A stretch of DNA of 64,000 nucleotides from Erythrocercus mccallii (Eukaryota > Chordata > Aves > Passeriformes > Dicruridae), in NCBI GenBank assembly GCA_013397435.1, contig VZRG01000270.1, positions 124,001 through 188,000 on the forward strand. The letters are read 5' to 3'. Positions 51,301 through 56,870 of the stretch are shown one piece after another. The notes beneath the pieces are model-generated. The model was not told the DNA's origin. It saw only the letters and a program-made list of their open reading frames with translations, and did not search any database. Within the stretch, counting starts at the first letter, position 1. The number at the start of each line of letters is the position of its first letter. The translations under genes were made by a program, and so were the position numbers.

Positions 51301-54300
51301 ATTTTATATGTGCATGCACAGATATCCATCCATTTAAAAGTCAGTTGCTTCTACCACATACTCTTTCATAAAAACCTTGGGGCTAGTAATAATGCTTTCT
51401 GAAATAACTCCATTTATCAATCTATCTGTTGCTCCCTTGGTGAATTTAATTGTTCCCTGCTACTCACTTGTCTAGGTAATACAGATATGTTTTGCAGATA
51501 TAGAACAATATGCTTAATAAGTCCAAAGATAAAGCTGGGGCAATTATTTGAAAACCTGCAGGCTAGTGTCAAAACAACAGACTCATATTTTTGCAACACC
51601 AATGGCAAATTTTATTTTATTTTATTTTATTTTATTTTATTTTATTTTATTTTATTTTTTTATTTTATTTTATTTTATTTTATTTTATTTTATTTTATTT
51701 TATTCTTAGATATTTGAACTGGGTAGCAATACATATTCTTTAAATTGCTGTTGATGAAAAATGATTAACTATGTTGGCTACTAGGTTATAAAAGCGATCG
51801 AAGAAGGCTATCGTTTGCCAGCACCTATGGATTGCCCAGCAGGACTGCACCAGCTGATGCTGGATTGTTGGCAGAAGGAACGCGGTGAAAGGCCAAAGTT
51901 TGAGCAGATAGTTGGCATTCTGGACAAAATGATTAGAAATCCAAACAGCTTGAAAACCCCACTGGGAACCTGTAGCAGGTAAGAAAACTTTAGTGTGTGT
52001 TCTTATGACGGTGCACATGACTGGGCTCTGGATGTTCTGCTTGGTGGCTGGTTCCAGTTCACACTTATTTCATCTGTCTTTCAGTTCCTCCTTCTTTCTG
52101 TTCTCTATTCTTCTCTTCCCTCATTTGTGCTTCTTTTTTACCATGCTAAACAAAGCCAAAAAAAAAAAAGACTTTATTAGAAAAATAAAACAAGCAAAAT
52201 AAAGTAAATACTGTGGAACTAACACATTTCTCAGTAAACTACTGCCTGCTCATCACTCTTTCTGCACTCTCACCACTAGTCTATGTTTTCCTTGTTTCTT
52301 ATAATCATAAAGTCTGGAGGGCAAGGATCATTGTCTATTGTAGTTTTATATGATGCATCCCTTGCCCTAGGAACTGCTACAGTAGAAATAGTAATTAACA
52401 ATACTCATGCTTGGCCAATGTATCTTGACATGCTACACTCTAGATTTTTATCTTTCATTTTCTGGCTTTAATCCTTTCAGTGATTGCATCTCATTGTATT
52501 TCATGGTGTAGTTTTTAATGGCTTCTTCACAAATTTGAGGTGAATTATTTAATCATGGTAATCGTTTGATCTGCTAGCTGGACCACTGTACTAGGGAATC
52601 AACTGGCCTGTGTTCTGCTCCTGATTCTTCTACTGGCTGATTTGCTGTATGACCTTAAGACTTTGTGTCTCTGCTCTTCCCTTGTCTTTGTTTTGTCCCA
52701 TACAGTTGAAAAATGGGAATAGCTACTACTATATTTTCTAAGATGCATAAAAGAATAGCATCTTTATTTTACTCAGCAACGTAGAGAGAGCTGCTGTCAT
52801 GTTAGGTAATAAGGTCAATTTTCTGTTGGTAACAGTAGTCCATTAGGCTGATTTTGCTCACTCTGACCTTTCATCTTTTATGTCAATAAGCTTAGGAACA
52901 TATTGTGAGCTACAGAGCAGTCAAGAGCTATTCACAGAATATTCTAAACTGTGTATAAAGGCCTATAACTTTCTACTCTTGACATTTTTAATACCCAAAA
53001 CTTATTTGACTTTCACCTTGCTAAGTACTCCCTGATGTTTTACTCTCTTTGGAAACAACTTACTTTCCTTTTTCCTTCTCCATAGACCAATTAGCCCTCT
53101 TCTGGACCAGAACACTCCCGATTTTACCACTTTCTGCTCCGTAGGCGAATGGTTACAAGCTATTAAGATGGAAAAATATAAGGATAATTTCACAGCAGCA
53201 GGCTACAACTCTCTTGAATCAGTTGCCAGGATGACTATTGAGTAAGTTAGTACTGGGCATGTTTAACTTGCATTTAGGGAATTTCTAGGTACAATAATAC
53301 ACAATGTTCAACTCCAAAACTTTACCCTGAGTACAAACATGGTACTTGGGGTCAAACCAGGCATTTTAGCAGCTGATGATGTTGTATTACAGCATCTCAT
53401 GAAAGGGCAAATACCCTGCTACCTCTGTGTGGCATCACTTTTTTCCCTGCTTTTCAGACCAATTGAAATAATACCAAGGGAACTAGAATTTGAGGGAGAA
53501 TGTGACCCTTTCCAAAATATGTACATATGTATAGGAAAATAACCACTTTGCCTCCGCCACCTAATTGATACCTTTTTCCCAATGTGTTCTGGGAAGATGT
53601 GGAATTTTCTTCTAATTGGCTGGGCGCTGTCTGTGTCCTGCAAAACAGGACTTTGCATCAGGATAAGTCTGTAGGAGCAAAACAATTTTCTGAAGGCAAA
53701 CATGGCCTGTATCAGTACTGTCATCTTAAAACAGGTCTTCTTGGCACCCTACAATCAACTTTCTTGTCCTGGTGGTTGCCAAATTCCTCTTAGAGAGCGG
53801 TGAGTTTTTAAACATGTTTCTAACCCAATATTCTCAAGATTTCAACCCTATTCTTATCTGCCTGGTGTCACTAAGGGTCTCAGCCTATAGCTTGGGAACT
53901 GTCATCAGAGTCCACAAGCTTTTAGCAGTACTAGGGGCGGAGTTGAAACTGCTGCTCCTCATTCGTTTGCATGATGGGTATGTGTCAATATGCAAAGGCA
54001 TCTAGGCATCTCTTTAGGAAACAGACTATGATCCCCAAAATCTTGTATTTATACATAACTCTGTCCTGAAAACCACCTGAAGTATTTTATAAGAGAAGTG
54101 TGTTTGTCTTCAGGCGTCCTTAAAAGCTAGAAGGTTCTTAATGTAAAACATACTGACCTTCTTCTCAGATGTAGAGACCCACACAGTGTAATTACATGGC
54201 ACTTGTCATGTAATTGCACTCGTCGCTGAGAGGTTGAACAGTGTGCCCGTATGAACTTCCCAGCGCTGAGCTGAGGTTACGGCGTAGCTTCAATATCAGA

Positions 54301-54518
54301 ACTTTGTAGTCCAAACCACTGCGTAGCTTTGACTCACAGTTGAATACCATACAATAGCAGTCTAAGTTGAAAAATTAACAATGTACGCATTTATCTTCCC
54401 CAGGGATGTGATGAGTTTAGGGATCACGTTGGTTGGTCATCAAAAGAAAATCATGAGCAGCATTCAGACTATGAGAGCACAAATGCTACATTTACACGGC
54501 ACTGGCATCCAAGTGTGA
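24197..54518 (+). CDS. EPHA7: EPHA7 ephrin type-A receptor 7, 3' two-thirds (12 coding exons, gene-level entry)
   Basis: Receptor tyrosine kinase of the EPH family; it binds GPI-anchored ephrin-A ligands on neighbouring cells and signals in axon guidance, cell sorting and neural development. Joining the 12 exons listed below gives one frame of about 552 residues with no stop until 54516-54518. Domain order is FN3-2, transmembrane helix, juxtamembrane YIDPETY tyrosines, kinase (GAGEFGEV, VAIK, HRDLAARN, DFG, APE), SAM, then GIQV. Exon lengths 125/169/109/56/126/186/62/210/150/194/156/115 match the stereotyped EPH pattern. EPHA7 rather than another EPHA paralogue is chosen from remembered paralogue-specific segments such as SQVSGVMKERVLQRS and HCGYSKADQEGDEELYFH. 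Residue numbers given below as 'approx. full-length' add 441 to the window count and assume a 993-residue protein, the length I recall for chicken. N-terminal exons are outside the window. No frameshift or premature stop is seen. Confidence 0.96.
24948..25144 (+). repeat. Direct repeat copy 1 of intron-6 duplicated segment
   Basis: Shares with 27358-27575 long blocks such as TTCATGATAACTTTGAAGTA, ATAAAAAAATTCTGACA and GCAGGTTGTGCAGCTCTA in the same order and orientation, with diverged spacers. It begins with a GTCAATCGGAGTTTTGCCATT segment that resembles an old dispersed amniote motif. It is either a local duplication or two copies of one old repeat family. Confidence 0.75.
27358..27575 (+). 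repeat. Direct repeat copy 2 of intron-6 duplicated segment
   Basis: Partner of 24948-25144, about 2.4 kb downstream, same strand. After the shared TTTGTCATG block it carries extra sequence of about 40 bp before the two copies realign at CAGATTCCC(C)TGG. The two copies look old, with many substitutions and small indels by eye. Confidence 0.75.
27883..28051 (+). CDS. EPHA7: EPHA7 exon 7: second half of second fibronectin III domain
   Basis: 169-bp exon after TTGTTTCCAG, donor ACAG|GTAAGG. It encodes 56 full residues from DQRERTYSTVKTKSTSASIN through QIRAFTAAGYGNYSPRLDVA to LEEAT, plus the first base of an Ala codon. The AFTAAGYGNYSP segment is the characteristic late FN3 strand seen across EPHA receptors. 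The long human isoform uses a donor 15 bp further on that inserts five residues (around GKMFE). Here the bases after the donor read GTAAGGATTTAGGG and cannot encode that segment, so only the short form LEEAT-ATAVSSEQ is possible. Confidence 0.97.
29878..29935. repeat. Perfect 25-bp inverted repeat with 8-nt loop
   Basis: Left arm 29878-29902, starting TGTTCACTTGCATGGTACTT, is followed by loop TGGACCTC and an exact reverse-complement right arm 29911-29935. There are no mismatches in 25 bp. As RNA it would form a stable hairpin in the EPHA7 primary transcript. It is not flanked by an obvious target-site duplication. Confidence 0.95.
30651..30684. repeat. 16-bp tandem duplication (CTCCTTTAAATTA)
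   Basis: AACTCCTTTAAATTAG is followed directly by CTCCTTTAAATTAAG, two near-identical units about 16 bp apart. Simple local duplication in intron 7. Confidence 0.7.
30700..32130. other. Unexplained GC-richer stretch upstream of CR1 copy
   Basis: Base composition is visibly less AT-rich than the surrounding intron and several overlapping open frames of 60-120 codons occur on the + strand (30866-31313, 31864-32232). The translations, for example MHPLKRPSPSQNHSSKNTLA, show no domain I recognise and the frames interrupt each other. The last of these frames runs into the CR1 copy. It could be a decayed repeat. No function is assigned. Confidence 0.35.
32140..34096 (+). mobile_element. CR1 LINE retrotransposon copy, defective, sense to EPHA7
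   Basis: Non-LTR retrotransposon of the chicken-repeat-1 clade. Matches to remembered CR1 sequence include AAACTAGATTTGAAAGGGGA near 32250, the linker region around 32465-32740, the reverse-transcriptase block LDFSKAF...SHNILLDRLAAHGL (about 33000-33072), a TSGVP block near 33170, a damaged F/ADDTKL motif near 33250-33270 and the 3' UTR ending in degenerate ATTCTATGATTC octamers at 34070-34096. The frame is broken by many indels and stops. Most of the endonuclease region is missing between about 32390 and 32460. The copy is therefore dead, and substitutions suggest it is moderately old. It is on the same strand as EPHA7. Confidence 0.92.
34918..34963. repeat. 16-bp tandem triplication (GCAGTCTACAATGGTA)
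   Basis: Almost three copies of GCAGTCTACAATGGTA, the last with GACAGTC and truncated at ACAATTC. It lies about 85 bp upstream of the transmembrane exon. Confidence 0.85.
35046..35154 (+). CDS. EPHA7: EPHA7 exon 8: transmembrane segment
   Basis: 109-bp exon, acceptor GTTTGTAG, donor AAG|GTATTG. It encodes ATAVSSEQNP, then a single hydrophobic helix of about 24 residues (VIIIAVVAVAGTIILVFMVF and on to GFII), and the stop-transfer GRR. The last Arg codon is split with the next exon. This is the type I membrane anchor of the receptor. If the donor is not used, translation continues as RRYCVFDGHKAHLTPLL and stops at 35201-35203, which would give a membrane-anchored receptor without kinase. Confidence 0.97.
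35155..35850 (+). other. EPHA7: EPHA7 intron 8 (696 bp)
   Basis: Short intron, GTATTG to TTTCTTTTCAG. The first 49 bp remain open in the receptor frame (see exon 8). Near 35717-35775 there is a stretch with CAAAGGGCCTACAGCAGTTA, GGTGCTCAGTGCCTG and AAAATCCCAGCCTG that resembles an old dispersed amniote repeat built around TTAGGTGCC. No exon seen. Confidence 0.85.
35717..35775 (+). repeat. Possible ancient TTAGGTGC-type amniote repeat relic
   Basis: The order TTTCAAAGGGCCTA, CAGTTAGGTGCTCAGTGCC and AAAATCCCAGCCTG recalls a widely dispersed reptile-type repeat. Recognition is from memory only and the relic is short. Confidence 0.35.
35851..35906 (+). CDS. EPHA7: EPHA7 exon 9: juxtamembrane segment, part 1
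   Basis: 56-bp exon, acceptor TTCTTTTCAG, donor CATT|GTAAGT. It completes the split Arg codon and encodes HCGYSKADQEGDEELYFH plus one base of a Phe codon. This cytosolic stretch directly follows the membrane. The HCGYSKADQ sequence is diagnostic for EPHA7 against EPHA3 and EPHA5 as far as I recall. Short micro-exon-like size is normal for this position in EPH genes. Confidence 0.97.
36394..36457. repeat. 32-bp tandem duplication
   Basis: TCCTTAAAAATAGAATATTT and the following AATATGAAAA recur exactly 32 bp later, the second copy ending GAAAAGAAAG. The near identity implies a recent duplication. Confidence 0.92.
38550..38663. repeat. Near-perfect 55-bp inverted repeat with 4-nt loop (large hairpin)
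   Basis: Left arm 38550-38604 (starting TAAATTCATCATATTACTGA), loop GGTT at 38605-38608, right arm 38609-38663. Arms pair 54 of 55; the only mismatch is C at 38572 against T at 38641. In a transcript this would be a 55-bp duplex closed by a tetraloop. It is intronic, in the sense strand of EPHA7. No terminal target duplication or transposase remnant is seen, so it is not an obvious transposon. Confidence 0.97.
39798..39923 (+). CDS. EPHA7: EPHA7 exon 10: juxtamembrane tyrosines and start of kinase domain
   Basis: 126-bp exon, acceptor CATTACAG, donor GCAG|GTAAGG. It encodes FKFPGTKTYIDPETYEDPNR, then AVHQFAKELDASCIKIERVI and GA plus a split Gly. The two tyrosines in TYIDPETYEDP (approx. full-length 603 and 609) are the conserved juxtamembrane autophosphorylation sites. 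When unphosphorylated they hold EPH kinases inactive; when phosphorylated they recruit SH2 proteins. The glycine-rich loop GAGEFGEV of the kinase starts at the 3' end and is split by the next intron, as in other EPH genes. Confidence 0.98.
39924..44053 (+). other. EPHA7: EPHA7 intron 10 (4130 bp)
   Basis: GTAAGG to TTCATTTTAG. Mostly AT-rich. A single open frame of 121 codons at 41446-41811 shows no known domain. A short AT microsatellite is near 43171-43185. No exon or intact mobile element recognised. Confidence 0.85.
44054..44239 (+). CDS. EPHA7: EPHA7 exon 11: kinase N-lobe
   Basis: 186-bp exon, acceptor TTCATTTTAG, donor AGAG|GTAAGC. It completes the glycine-rich loop (GEFGEV) and encodes GRLKLPGKRDVAVAIKTLKV, including the ATP-anchoring Lys of VAIK (approx. 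residue 660). It also carries the alpha-C helix Glu in RRDFLCEASIM (approx. 677), and QFDHPNVVHLEGVVTR. The Lys-Glu pair needed for catalysis is intact, so the kinase is predicted active, unlike the EPHA10 and EPHB6 pseudokinases. Confidence 0.98.
44240..44797 (+). other. EPHA7: EPHA7 intron 11 (558 bp)
   Basis: GTAAGC to a strong pyrimidine tract TCTTCTTTTCTTTCAG. Nothing recognisable inside. Confidence 0.9.
44798..44859 (+). CDS. EPHA7: EPHA7 exon 12: kinase hinge
   Basis: 62-bp exon, acceptor TTTCTTTCAG, donor AGG|GTGAGT. It encodes GKPVMIVIEYMENGALDAFL and R. IVIEYMENG contains the gatekeeper region (Ile/Val then Glu-Tyr-Met) linking N- and C-lobes and contacts the adenine of ATP. Ends on a codon boundary. 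Length matches the invariant 62-bp EPH exon. Confidence 0.97.
44860..45883 (+). other. EPHA7: EPHA7 intron 12 (1024 bp)
   Basis: GTGAGT to CTTCCCTCCAG. It contains a very AT-rich low-complexity block (about 44890-45055: TATATA, ATAATTATAATTATATTATT). No exon seen. Confidence 0.88.
45884..46093 (+). CDS. EPHA7: EPHA7 exon 13: kinase catalytic and activation loops
   Basis: 210-bp exon of exactly 70 codons, acceptor CTTCCCTCCAG, donor ACC|GTAAGA. It encodes KHDGQFTVIQLVGMLRGIAA and onward. The catalytic loop is YVHRDLAARN (Asp approx. 753) and the Mg-binding motif is SDFG (Asp approx. 771). The activation segment SRVIEDDPEAVYTTT holds the activation-loop tyrosine (approx. 786). HRDLAARN is the tyrosine-kinase signature, against HRDLKPEN in Ser/Thr kinases. 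All key residues are present. Confidence 0.98.
46094..47157 (+). other. EPHA7: EPHA7 intron 13 (1064 bp)
   Basis: GTAAGA to TTCTTTCATAG. A GC-richer stretch near 46590-46850 is open on both strands but has no recognisable domain. The block GTATCTAAGTAACTACG...CACCTTTGAAAATTCTG (46950-47020) again resembles the old CCTTTGAAAAT-type repeat relic seen in intron 8. Confidence 0.85.
47158..47307 (+). CDS. EPHA7: EPHA7 exon 14: kinase C-lobe, APE motif
   Basis: 150-bp exon of 50 codons, acceptor TTTCATAG, donor GAT|GTAGGT. It encodes GGKIPVRWTAPEAIQYRKFT, then [20 protein letters not shown] and RPYWDMSNQD. It contains the P+1 loop IPVRWTAPE, typical of tyrosine kinases, and the conserved [11 protein letters not shown] helix with the structural Asp. 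The donor GTAGGT is weaker than the others in the gene. Confidence 0.98.
49500..50995 (-). mobile_element. Decayed non-LTR retrotransposon (CR1/L2-like LINE) fossil
   Basis: On the minus strand the open frame 50995-50627 contains KYCSWGISSILTLTD at the place of the LINE endonuclease motif GDFNxPDI (about 50875). About 43 residues later comes EAVLDIVLESRSGMINKVGE followed by YPGFSKNN, which lines up with the ILDLVLT...PLGxSDHN block of CR1/L2-type endonucleases. Further along, a SYIKRKKK-like stretch (about 50180-50130) fits the linker before the reverse transcriptase. The reading frame is otherwise ruined and no RT motif is clear. Boundaries are approximate, especially the 3' side. Identification rests on motif order judged by eye. 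Confidence 0.5.
50395..50512 (-). mobile_element. tRNA-derived SINE relic (MIR/CORE-like)
   Basis: Read on the minus strand: an A-box-like TAGCCCAGTGG (50499-50489), then TTCTGACCTCAGGGAAGTTG and CCTCATCTCCCTAGGCCTCA, which parallels the MIR core (gaccttgggcaagt...cctctctgtgcctcagtttcc). It interrupts or abuts the LINE fossil. Confidence 0.5.
51610..51704. repeat. (TTTTA)n pentanucleotide microsatellite, about 19 copies
   Basis: Ninety-five bp of TTTTA units with one interruption (a run of seven T and a shifted unit near 51655-51665). It ends 80 bp before exon 15. On the minus strand it is (TAAAA)n. It is open in one + frame, producing a spurious FILFYFILFYF peptide. Confidence 0.95.
51785..51978 (+). 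CDS. EPHA7: EPHA7 exon 15: end of kinase C-lobe and linker
   Basis: 194-bp exon, acceptor GGCTACTAG, donor GCAG|GTAAGA. It encodes VIKAIEEGYRLPAPMDCPAG, then LHQLMLDCWQKERGERPKFE and QIVGILDKMIRNPNSLKTPL. The CWQxxxxERPKF block is the conserved C-lobe motif with the structural Arg. The residue after KER is Gly (GGT at 51884-51886); I recall Ala at this place in human EPHA7. The last codon (Arg) is split with exon 16. Confidence 0.97.
51979..53085 (+). other. EPHA7: EPHA7 intron 15 (1107 bp)
   Basis: GTAAGA to TTCTCCATAG with a good pyrimidine tract. It contains a MIR-like SINE relic (52600-52740) and an A-rich run at 52158-52170. No exon. Confidence 0.88.
52600..52740 (+). mobile_element. 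MIR/CORE-SINE relic
   Basis: TTCTGCTCCTGATTCTTCTA, CTGGCTGATTTGCTGTATGA, then CCTTAAGACTTTGTGTCTCT and GAAAAATGGGAATAGCTACT follow the order of the MIR consensus: tctgccactgactagctgtgtgacc, then cacttaacctctctg, then tgtaaaatgggaataata. Divergence is high, as expected of a SINE shared by amniotes. + strand. Confidence 0.55.
53086..53241 (+). CDS. EPHA7: EPHA7 exon 16: linker and first part of SAM domain
   Basis: 156-bp exon, acceptor TTCTCCATAG, donor ATTGA|GTAAGT. It encodes PISPLLDQNTPDFTTFCSVG, then EWLQAIKMEKYKDNFTAAGY and NSLESVARMTI, with a split Glu codon. SVGEWLQAIKMEKYKDNF is the start of the sterile alpha motif, a five-helix protein-interaction module that mediates receptor clustering and binding to other SAM proteins such as SHIP2. 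The tyrosine in MEKYKDNF is the conserved SAM tyrosine. Confidence 0.97.
53242..54403 (+). other. EPHA7: EPHA7 intron 16 (1162 bp)
   Basis: GTAAGT to TATCTTCCCCAG. Several short open frames but no recognisable domain. A small 9-bp inverted repeat AATTACATG/CATGTAATT lies near 54190-54215. Confidence 0.9.
54404..54518 (+). CDS. EPHA7: EPHA7 exon 17: end of SAM domain, PDZ ligand and stop
   Basis: Coding part of the terminal exon after TTATCTTCCCCAG. It encodes DVMSLGITLVGHQKKIMSSI, then QTMRAQMLHLHGTGIQV, and TGA at 54516-54518. GITLVGHQKKIMSSIQ is the last SAM helix of EPH receptors. The C-terminal GIQV is a class II-type PDZ ligand; in the family it binds PICK1, GRIP and syntenin-type scaffolds. 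115 bp including the stop. Confidence 0.98.
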
Positions 54519-56349
54519 TAGACATTTCTCCCTTATGAGGGAGGTGACAGACTGAGAGAACAGCACTGGCCTTCAGTATATATGAAGTGCTGCTAGAAGA
54601 CACTTGATTTCCTGGGTCCTTCCTGCAGTGAATAGAAGAGCTACAAGAAGCACCTACAGACTTGAACTCCTAAGTGCCACCAGAATTTATGAAAAGGGAA
54701 TTAGGATCCACCAGTGGTGGCAAGGAAAACAGCAGTGACAATAAACAAAGTACTACCTGAATAAACATACAAACACCTTGAGCTCTCTAACCTCCTTTTT
54801 ATCTAATAGACTTTTTAAATGTACATAAAAATTTAAAAAAGAATATATTTGTCAGATAAAATCATGATACTATTGTTGAATTCAACAAAATATTTTCCTT
54901 AAATCTGTGATTTCTGAATCTTTTTTTAATCATTTGTGTTTATTCTTCATAAAGACTTTCTTTTAGTATGATGTTTATATCTTTGGACCTTTTTAGTGCT
55001 AATTCAATGACACATTAATACACTGGGTACCTCTGAAGGATTATTTGAGTTCCTAGAGATTTAAGAAGCATGACCAAGCAATGTATATCTATCTGAACTT
55101 TGGTATCCCTTTGTGCCATTTCCTTTTGTTAAATCAACACCGTATTGACATGGCTAGCTAATTGGCAGGGAGTCAGGAAAATGCAAGTTGCCAAGAGCTC
55201 TGATATTTTTTAAAGAATTTTTTAAGGTTATACATATGCTATCTTTTAAAAGAAAATAAAAGAGAAAAAAAATGTAAAGAAAAAGAAAAGCAATAATGAC
55301 CCCTAAGTAGTTCTAGGCACTTTTAGCAAATTGTTTGCAAGATGATTATAATGGACTAGAGTTAAACTGAGATATATTCTAAGATGTAGATCTACAACTG
55401 TAAACCTGCTGAGACACAGCATTGAACAGACAAGTGATTGTAGGAGTGTCTCAGAGTACGGGTGCAGTTCTCCAGTGTTACCTAAACCATTTAATCTGAG
55501 CACATCACATTTTTTTTTCAGTACTCTGTATTAGCAAATCTAAGAGAAATAGCTGGTGTATATTTTCCATGAGTTTAAGCCGTATGCAGTCCAGCCGTCA
55601 GGATAAGGACATAGGTTTTATATGAGTACCATAGAGCATGAGACAAGGGGCAGTTCAAAATTTTCAATTTTTTTATAAGCTTTTGCTGCTCTGAACGAAC
55701 ATGCGTGTGCGTGGTCACACAGACGCAACAGTCACTTGTCAGGAACAGAGATGCAAAGGTAGTTGCTCAATGGAATATCTTTTTACACCATTTACTTATA
55801 TATAAATTTTCTTTGATTAAAATATTTAATTACCATAAGCAATAATGAACAGAGTCTTTACAGATATTGCAAGAATGTACATGAACCAGAGACAAATGCT
55901 TTAAAAAAAAATTCTGAAAATTGTGAACTACCCCAGCAATGAAATGCTGTACTTCCAAAGAGACTTGGGCTGCTTCTATTGATTTTGATAGAGAAAGATC
56001 CCAGGGATCAATCATAAATTGGTCTGGTTTGATAATGTGGGCATCCACACAAAAAAAATAAAAACAAAAGAAAAACCTTGTAAATGTTCCTTTGTAAAAC
56101 TTGTAAATTTTATTTATACTGTCTTGATTTGTACACACATTTATGTGTAGTGAGCTCTGAATACATTGAAAATGCACTATATTTTTCTATTTTACTTGCA
56201 GAGCATCACAAACAAACATGTATATTCAGTGCTACATAATGTGTTTTCCCACATTTAGGACCAAAGATAGTTATCAAAAATTTAAATGCATCATTTTCCC
56301 CCTCCTTTTTCTCCCCCTTTTTAGATCACTGTACAGTGTTATATTTGTC

Positions 56350-56368
56350 ATTTTATTTATTTGTTTCA
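56350..56368 (+). promoter_or_regulatory. AU-rich element candidate in 3'UTR
   Basis: ATTTTATTTATTTGTTTC contains overlapping ATTTA-type pentamers (UUAUUUAUU core), the class of element bound by ARE factors that control mRNA stability. It lies about 1.8 kb after the stop codon and is only functional if the distal poly(A) site is used. Confidence 0.4.
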
Positions 56369-56490
56369 CTAGAAAAATCAATCTGGTTATACTAACCCCA
56401 CCCACCTTTGTTGAAGAAAATCTGTAAAAAGCTTTTAACTAGCATTATCCCGATACATAGACACTTCCATTTGTAATCTTTGTAATAGAC

Positions 56491-56498
56491 TGTAAATA
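56491..56498 (+). promoter_or_regulatory. Pumilio response element candidate (UGUAAAUA)
   Basis: TGTAAATA is an exact match to the PUF-protein consensus UGUANAUA. It sits in the T-rich distal part of the presumed 3'UTR, next to the AU-rich element. A chance match of eight bases is possible. Confidence 0.4.
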
Positions 56499-56864
56499 TA
56501 TTTTTGGAACTATAATGCAATGTGCATAAGGGTTATTTTTCAGTGTCCATATATGATTGTTTATACAATTCACAGCACTTTACAGTCATGCTGAGAAGCC
56601 TAATTTATTGCCTGGATTTGGGCAGAGTAAGAAAAAAAGGTGACTATTTCTTATTTCGTATTAGATTGTCATTCAGTAGTAACAGAGTTATTTTCACGTA
56701 TGCAGCTCAAGATTTTTTTTTAATATTAAAATTAATTTTCTAAAAAAATCTGTAGGAGTAAGAAGCAGAGTAGACTGCATGCCCAATATAGGAATTAGTG
56801 CATGCAAGCACTCGGCCAAGGCATTTCAAGTAGCCATTAGAACACAATTAATAAATACACAATT

Positions 56865-56870
56865 AATAAA
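56865..56870 (+). terminator. Candidate distal poly(A) signal AATAAA
   Basis: Two AATAAA hexamers 15 bp apart (56850 and 56865), followed by a T-rich stretch CAATTTTATG. They are the last canonical hexamers after the T-rich, UTR-like sequence and before the base composition changes at about 56.9 kb. Actual use is not provable here. Confidence 0.35.

Larger units (their letters stand above)
47308..51784 (+). other. EPHA7: EPHA7 intron 14 (4477 bp)
   Basis: GTAGGT to ATGTTGGCTACTAG. From about 49.2 kb to 51.6 kb the + strand is conspicuously pyrimidine-rich. This part holds an antisense LINE fossil, a tRNA-SINE relic and, right before the acceptor, a (TTTTA)n array. The sequence just before the acceptor (TTGGCTACTAG) has almost no pyrimidine tract of its own. 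Confidence 0.85.

Noticed and set aside
51487..51717. Plus-strand frame with FILFYFILFYF repeats resembling a membrane protein
   Set aside because: Translation of the (TTTTA)n array next to exon 15.
24197..54518. Assignment to EPHA3 or EPHA5 instead of EPHA7
   Set aside because: The kinase domain alone could fit several EPHA paralogues, but the FN3-2 text (SGVMKERVLQRS), HCGYSKADQEGDEELYFH and the GIQV end match EPHA7 as I know it.
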